In this document: positions 5,100 through 9,286 of the stretch, piece after piece
How the letters are laid out: each line of letters opens with the position of its first letter
How positions within the stretch are numbered: position 1 is the stretch's first letter
Origin: a bacterium
GTDB taxonomy: Bacteria; DYJV01; JALVYZ01
DNA length: 9,286 bases
Direction: 5' to 3'
Assembly: GCA_027037705.1 (NCBI GenBank)
Contig: JALVYZ010000283.1
Coordinates: 1-9,286 of the forward strand
Notes under the pieces: model-generated
Database searches by the model: none
What the model saw: the letters and a program-made list of their open reading frames with translations, nothing else
What the model was told of the DNA's origin: nothing
Translations under genes and position numbers: made by a program

Positions 5100-7652
5100 A
5101 TGGAAATGGAAAATAAAAATCTTACCCCAATGTTAAGACAATATCTTGAAATTAAAAAACAACATCCAGATAAAATTTTATTTTTCAGAATGGGTGATTT
5201 TTATGAAATGTTTTTTGATGATGCCAAAATAGCTTCAAAAATTTTAAATATTGCTCTTACAACAAGACATAAAAATCAAGAAAACTATATTCCTATGGCA
5301 GGAATTCCTTTTCATGCTCTTTCCAATTACACTCAAAAACTCCTTGATAATGGCTATAAAATAGCAATATGTGAACAGGTAGAGGACCCAAAAAAAGCAA
5401 AAACAATAGTTAAGAGAGAAGTTGTAAAAATTTTAACTCCTGCAATTAACAGCGAAATAGATAACCTTGAAAAAAATGAAAATTATTACCTTTGTGCAAT
5501 AAAAAAAGAACAAAAAGAATTTGAAATTTCTCTACTTGATTTCAGCAATGGCAATTTCTTTTTTGAAGAAAATTTAAATTTGAATCAAATAATTTCTGAA
5601 ATTGAGAAATTTTTGCCTCGTGAAATATTAATTACCAAAGAAGACTATTCTTTTTTAAAAAAATTTATAAACTTTGAATTATATAAAACAAAAGTAAATT
5701 TAATTGGCTTAATTATAGAAAATAAAGATATTGAAAAATGGTTAAAATCTAAAAATTTTCCAGAAAAATTTACTATCAAATCTATATTAAATTACATTTT
5801 AGAGAACAATAAATTTATCCCAGATCATATAAAATCTCCAGAAAAATTAAATATTGATAAATTTATGAAAATTGATGAAAATACACTTTTTCATCTTGAA
5901 ATTTTAACAAACCAAAAAGGAAAAAAAGAAGGAGCTTTATACTCTCTTTTAAATAGATGTTTAACTCCAATGGGCTCAAGAAATTTAAAAAAATGGATAA
6001 CATATCCTTTAATAGAAAAAGATAAACTTGAAAATAGATATAACTTTATTGCTGAAATAAAAGATAACCCATTATTAAGAAAAAAACTAATAGAAATTTT
6101 GAAAGATTTTGGAGATATTGAAAGATTAAATGCAAAATTAGCATTGAAAAGCATTTTGCCAGAGGAGTTAATTAACCTTAAAAACTATCTTAAAATAGTG
6201 CCTTCTTTGAAGAATATTTTGAACTCAATGTCTTCTTCTCTTTCTAAAGAATTATCAAAAAACTTAATATTCCTTGATGATGTAGTCTCAATTATTGAAA
6301 AATATATTTTACCAGAACCTTCAAATAATTTAAATGAAGGAGATTATATTAATACAGGAATTAATGAAGAGCTTGATGAATTAAGACAGATAAAAAGAAA
6401 TTCAAAAAAATGGTTACTTGAATATGAACAAAAGCTAAAAGAAGAACTCAATATTCAAACATTGAAAATAAAATTTAACAAAATATTTGGCTACTTCATT
6501 GAAGTATCAAAGAAAAATGCTGAATTAATTCCTGAAAATTTTATAAGAAAACAAACTCTGGTATCTTCAGAAAGATACATCACAGAAGAATTGAAAGAAT
6601 TTGAAGAAAAAATATTAACTGCTGATGAAAAAATTTCAGAAATTCAGAAAAAGATATATTCTTTAACATTAAGTAAACTTTCAAATTTTTGTACTGAAAT
6701 TAAGAAAATTTCTGATGCAATTTCAGTAATTGATATTTTATTAGGATTTACAATTTTAGCTATTGAAAGGAATTATTGCAAGCCACAAATTAATGAAAAC
6801 AATAAAATCGAAATTATAGATGGAAAACATCCTGTTTTAGAAGCTCTTCTTAATGAGGAATTTATACCAAATAACTTAATTATGAATAAAAAAAACAGAA
6901 TTTTTATAATTACTGGACCTAATATGGCAGGAAAATCAACATATTTACGACAAAACGCTCTTTTACTTATTATGGCTCAAATTGGTTCTTTTGTGCCAGC
7001 AAAAAGAATGAATTTTACAATAATGGATAGAATTTTTTCAAGAATTGGTGCAAAGGATAATATTTTAGCAGGTGAAAGTACTTTTATGGTTGAAATGAGA
7101 GAAACTTCATATATTTTAAAAAATTTAACTGATAGAAGCTTTGTAATTTTAGACGAAATTGGACGAGGGACAAGCACTTATGATGGAGTTAGCATAGCCT
7201 GGTCTATAATAGAATACCTTGCAAATTTAGGAAAAAAAGCATTTATCCTATTTGCAACGCATTACCATGAACTAACATCATTAGAAGAGAAATTTGATAA
7301 TGTAAAAAATTATTCCGTAGATGTGAAAGAATCTGGTGATAAACTATTATTCTTGAGAAAAATAAAACCAGGTCCAACTGATAAAAGTTATGGGATTGAA
7401 GTTGCTTCAATGGCGAAATTGCCAGTAGAAATTATAGATAGAGCTAAGAAAATACTACATGAATTAGAGAAAAAACAGGAAATTAAACCTGCAAAGACTG
7501 AAAGAATCATTGTAAAGAAAAGTATTTTTGAAGACGAACTTACAAAAAAAGAGAAGAAAATTATAAAAAAATTAAAAGAAATTGATATTGATAATTTAAC
7601 TCCTCTTAAGGCTCTTAATTTACTCGATAAATTAAAAAAACAAATTAATTAA
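5100..7652 (+). CDS. mutS: DNA mismatch repair protein MutS
   Basis: Recognises base mismatches and small loops and, with ATP, starts methyl-independent or MutL-dependent repair; cytoplasmic dimer or tetramer on DNA. The 850-residue length is typical of MutS1. The N-terminal mismatch-binding domain carries the F-x-E motif in GDFYEMF (F34 and E36, equivalent to E. coli F36 and E38). The connector, core, lever and clamp domains fill about 120-560. The ATPase domain has Walker A GPNMAGKST (606-614), Walker B with D685 and E686 in ILDEIGRGTST, and the ATHYHEL signature. The C-terminus keeps the conserved LTPLKALNLLDKLK helix. These features separate it from MutS2, which lacks the mismatch-binding domain. 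No Shine-Dalgarno site precedes the ATG; a second in-frame ATG at 5106 is a weaker choice. mutL is not in the window. The gene is transcribed away from leuD and ends 8 bases from the convergent DUF2148-type gene. Confidence 0.98.
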   Translation: MEMENKNLTPMLRQYLEIKKQHPDKILFFRMGDFYEMFFDDAKIASKILNIALTTRHKNQENYIPMAGIPFHALSNYTQKLLDNGYKIAICEQVEDPKKAKTIVKREVVKILTPAINSEIDNLEKNENYYLCAIKKEQKEFEISLLDFSNGNFFFEENLNLNQIISEIEKFLPREILITKEDYSFLKKFINFELYKTKVNLIGLIIENKDIEKWLKSKNFPEKFTIKSILNYILENNKFIPDHIKSPEKLNIDKFMKIDENTLFHLEILTNQKGKKEGALYSLLNRCLTPMGSRNLKKWITYPLIEKDKLENRYNFIAEIKDNPLLRKKLIEILKDFGDIERLNAKLALKSILPEELINLKNYLKIVPSLKNILNSMSSSLSKELSKNLIFLDDVVSIIEKYILPEPSNNLNEGDYINTGINEELDELRQIKRNSKKWLLEYEQKLKEELNIQTLKIKFNKIFGYFIEVSKKNAELIPENFIRKQTLVSSERYITEELKEFEEKILTADEKISEIQKKIYSLTLSKLSNFCTEIKKISDAISVIDILLGFTILAIERNYCKPQINENNKIEIIDGKHPVLEALLNEEFIPNNLIMNKKNRIFIITGPNMAGKSTYLRQNALLLIMAQIGSFVPAKRMNFTIMDRIFSRIGAKDNILAGESTFMVEMRETSYILKNLTDRSFVILDEIGRGTSTYDGVSIAWSIIEYLANLGKKAFILFATHYHELTSLEEKFDNVKNYSVDVKESGDKLLFLRKIKPGPTDKSYGIEVASMAKLPVEIIDRAKKILHELEKKQEIKPAKTERIIVKKSIFEDELTKKEKKIIKKLKEIDIDNLTPLKALNLLDKLKKQIN

Positions 7653-7674
7653 ATTCACCATTAAAATTGAATTT
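7651..7674 (-). terminator. Weak candidate terminator between mutS and the DUF2148-type gene
   Basis: A perfect 7-bp inverted repeat, AAATTCA and TGAATTT, with a 10-base loop spans the 8-base gap between the two convergent stops. On the minus strand a T-rich run (TTTGTTTTTTT) follows about 8 bases later, so it could end the minus-strand transcript. Each arm has only one G or C, so the hairpin would be weak. On the plus strand no T-run follows. Confidence 0.25.
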
Positions 7675-8200
7675 CTCTATCAAAATATGGATTTTTCCCT
7701 GTTGCGCTTAAAGGAATTCCAAGAATTTGATTAATTTCTTCTCCCATTATTCCCATTTCTTTCACAGTTCTTCCTATTGAAAACATAATTCTCGTATCTA
7801 CATGAATTAAAGATGCTGTATTTATAGCAGAACAAACTGCTATACCTAAATCTACAATATTAAAAAAACAATTAGCTCCATTTTTTTTCATTTCTCCACA
7901 GTTTTTAAATCCACAATAAGAACAATATGTTAATCCCAAAGGATTTTTCTTTACTCCTACCAATAAAATTGCTTTGCAACTCTCAAGGCACACACTATCT
8001 CTGACAAAAAAAGGAATATTTTCTCTCTTACCAATCTCTTTCATTTTATCTCTAATTTTTTTAATATCATTGTCTGTTACAAGAACAATTTCAATATTAT
8101 CAACTCCTTTACTTTTTGGAGCTGTTCTTGCAGATATTGCCATTAATTTTGCGGTATTTATTATTCCTTCTAATTCTATCTCTTTTCCAAACTTTAACAT
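7661..8200 (-). CDS. Cysteine-rich ferredoxin-like protein of the DUF2148 family
   Basis: Protein of 179 residues matching the DUF2148 (PF09918) family, annotated as ferredoxin-domain proteins of unknown function. The N-terminal signature is present (AISARTAPKSKGVDNIE, 21-37). Seven cysteines lie at 71, 75, 93, 96, 101, 111 and 123, including C-x3-C (CLESC) and C-x2-C-x4-C-x9-C (TYCSYCGFKNC onward), enough to bind at least one Fe-S cluster; cluster type and number cannot be read from sequence. There is no signal peptide or membrane segment. GGAG at 8209-8212, 8 bases before the ATG, supports the start. It follows the acyl-CoA synthetase on the same strand after 67 bases and may share its transcript, which would link it to anaerobic energy metabolism, although a weak hairpin lies between them. 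Function unknown. Confidence 0.85.
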   Translation of the reverse strand: MLKFGKEIELEGIINTAKLMAISARTAPKSKGVDNIEIVLVTDNDIKKIRDKMKEIGKRENIPFFVRDSVCLESCKAILLVGVKKNPLGLTYCSYCGFKNCGEMKKNGANCFFNIVDLGIAVCSAINTASLIHVDTRIMFSIGRTVKEMGIMGEEINQILGIPLSATGKNPYFDREIQF

Positions 8201-8267
8201 TATATCTGCTCCGTTTTGTATGAAAATCTATATCGTTAAAAAATTAATAACTAATTCTTTGGTTATT

Positions 8268-9286
8268 TTACTCCTTTGAATAATCAATCATTATTCTTGC
8301 ATCAACTACATCTAATCCTTTTCCATTTTCATGAACAATTACAGGATTTAAATCCATTTCAACTATTTCTGGATATGCTTCAATTATTTCTGAAACAGAA
8401 AGCAACAATCTAATTATTGCATTTTTATCATATTTCTTTCCACCTCTAAAACCATTTAAAAGCACTGCACTTTTAACTTCTTCAATCATTTCTTTTGCAG
8501 CACTCCTTGAGATTGGGAGAACTCTAAATGATACATCTTTTATTAATTCTACAAAAATTCCGCCAAGACCAAACATAATTACAGGCCCAAACTGATCATC
8601 AATTTTTGTTCCAATAATAACTTCAATCCCTTTTTCAGCCATTGGAGTAACTAAAATTCCTCTAATATCAGCATCTTTCTTGTATTTATTAGCATTTTCT
8701 ATAATCTCATTAAATGCTTCTTTTACTTGTTTCTCTGTTTTTAAATTTAATTTTACTCCACCTGCATCACTTTTATGAACTATGTCAGGGGAAACTATTT
8801 TCAAAGCAACAGGCTTTCCAATTTCTTTAGCAAATTGCCATGCTTCCTCTGGTGTTTTTGCCAATTTTTCTTTTGGAACTGGGACTCTATGTAATGATAT
8901 CAATTTCTTTGCTTCAGGTTCTAATAGTAATTTTCTTCCTTCCTTTAAAGCATTCTGTATTATTTCTTCACCTTCAATTTGCGCCTTTTTTCTGTAATTA
9001 AGAACAAAATTAACTTCTCTATGATATGAACGTAAATAATTCCCATAAAAACATAAATTTTTCATGCATTCACATGCAACTTCTAAGGAATCATAAACTG
9101 GAATGTTGTAATATCTCATAAGTTCCAAGGAATGTGGCTTCATAAAAGCATATAAACTATGACAAATAATAGGTTTTCTATATTTTTTAACCATTTTCCC
9201 CATTTGATGGGCAGCATCTTCTTCTTGAAATTTTAAAATATCTGCAAATCTAATAGCATAACCACCAAATAATCCAACTAACAATA
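8268..9286 (-). CDS. Acyl-CoA synthetase (ADP-forming), alpha-beta fused, 5' end outside the window
   Basis: Partial gene covering the last 338 or so residues. The enzyme converts an acyl-CoA such as acetyl-CoA, with ADP and phosphate, to the free acid, CoA and ATP (reversible), the energy-conserving step of fermentation in archaea and some bacteria. The first 100 visible residues match the end of the alpha (CoA-ligase) half: FGGYAIRFADI, a KPIICHS strand and YYNIPVYDSLEVA. A linker at about 100-120 leads into the beta half, an ATP-grasp domain: KPVALKIVSPDIVHKSDAGG (its His matches the phosphorylated beta-subunit histidine), EVIIGTKIDDQFGPVIMFGLG, and the closing MDLNPVIV. Both halves in one chain mean the fused form. 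The frame is open through the window edge, and the TTG near 9284 is most likely an internal Leu codon. The chain ends after the ATP-grasp domain with no C-terminal acetyltransferase fusion. The acyl substrate is not determined. Confidence 0.9.
   Translation of the reverse strand, partial: LLVGLFGGYAIRFADILKFQEEDAAHQMGKMVKKYRKPIICHSLYAFMKPHSLELMRYYNIPVYDSLEVACECMKNLCFYGNYLRSYHREVNFVLNYRKKAQIEGEEIIQNALKEGRKLLLEPEAKKLISLHRVPVPKEKLAKTPEEAWQFAKEIGKPVALKIVSPDIVHKSDAGGVKLNLKTEKQVKEAFNEIIENANKYKKDADIRGILVTPMAEKGIEVIIGTKIDDQFGPVIMFGLGGIFVELIKDVSFRVLPISRSAAKEMIEEVKSAVLLNGFRGGKKYDKNAIIRLLLSVSEIIEAYPEIVEMDLNPVIVHENGKGLDVVDARIMIDYSKE

Noticed and set aside
8238-8267. Hairpin after the acyl-CoA synthetase stop (AATAAC/GTTATT arms, then six T on the minus strand) as a terminator.
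   Set aside because: The stem is 6 bp with a single G-C pair and a 10-base loop, within the range of chance in such AT-rich DNA; too weak to list as a feature.
7974-8279. Plus-strand open frame with hydrophobic runs, looking like a small membrane protein.
   Set aside because: It is antisense to the DUF2148-type gene; the hydrophobic residues come from reading the complement of Lys- and Asp-rich codons.
1-9286. Mobile element, CRISPR, toxin-antitoxin or phage-defence system.
   Set aside because: No transposase, integrase, array-like repeat, small paired toxin/antitoxin genes or defence nuclease was found; the ATPase is standard MutS.

Overview
The window is AT-rich bacterial chromosome (roughly 30% G+C or lower by eye, not counted) and densely coded. 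No gap between genes exceeds about 110 bases. It holds eight protein genes plus the 3' part of a ninth. I see no tRNA, rRNA, CRISPR array, insertion sequence, phage gene or large repeat. Shine-Dalgarno sites of the AGGAG or GAGG type precede most starts, which fits a bacterium. Several proteins suggest an anaerobe: a small four-cysteine Fe-S protein, a cysteine-rich DUF2148-type protein, and an ADP-forming acyl-CoA synthetase (common in archaea and anaerobic or uncultivated bacteria). I cannot name the phylum from this sequence.

Layout, left to right. (1) Two plus-strand genes, probably one transcript: an exported NodB-fold carbohydrate deacetylase (23-754), then an adenine-deaminase-family amidohydrolase (768-2501). 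(2) A minus-strand group, read right to left: leuD (4493-4987), leuB (3414-4466), a ModE-type DNA-binding protein that lacks a molybdate-binding domain and overlaps the leuB stop by one base (3070-3414), then a small Fe-S protein (2484-2999). The last gene meets the deaminase-like gene tail to tail with an 18-bp overlap. (3) A 112-bp divergent region (4988-5099) separates leuD from mutS and carries plausible promoters in both directions and a palindrome. (4) mutS (5100-7652), plus strand, has no visible ribosome binding site. (5) A second minus-strand group: an acyl-CoA synthetase cut by the window end (8268-9286), then a DUF2148-type protein (7661-8200) that converges on mutS.

How the genes work together. 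LeuD and LeuB catalyse successive steps of leucine biosynthesis (isomerisation of isopropylmalate, then oxidative decarboxylation), but leuC, the partner of leuD, is not next to it. Placing a ModE-type regulator and a small Fe-S protein at the end of this operon is unusual and is the most interesting context in the window. MutS is ordinary DNA mismatch repair. The acyl-CoA synthetase would make ATP from an acyl-CoA during fermentation; the role of its DUF2148 neighbour is unknown.

I do not see a convincing new multi-gene system. The points most worth following are enzymes with altered signature motifs (the deaminase-like protein, the deacetylase, the cofactor motif of LeuB) and the regulator coupled to leuB.
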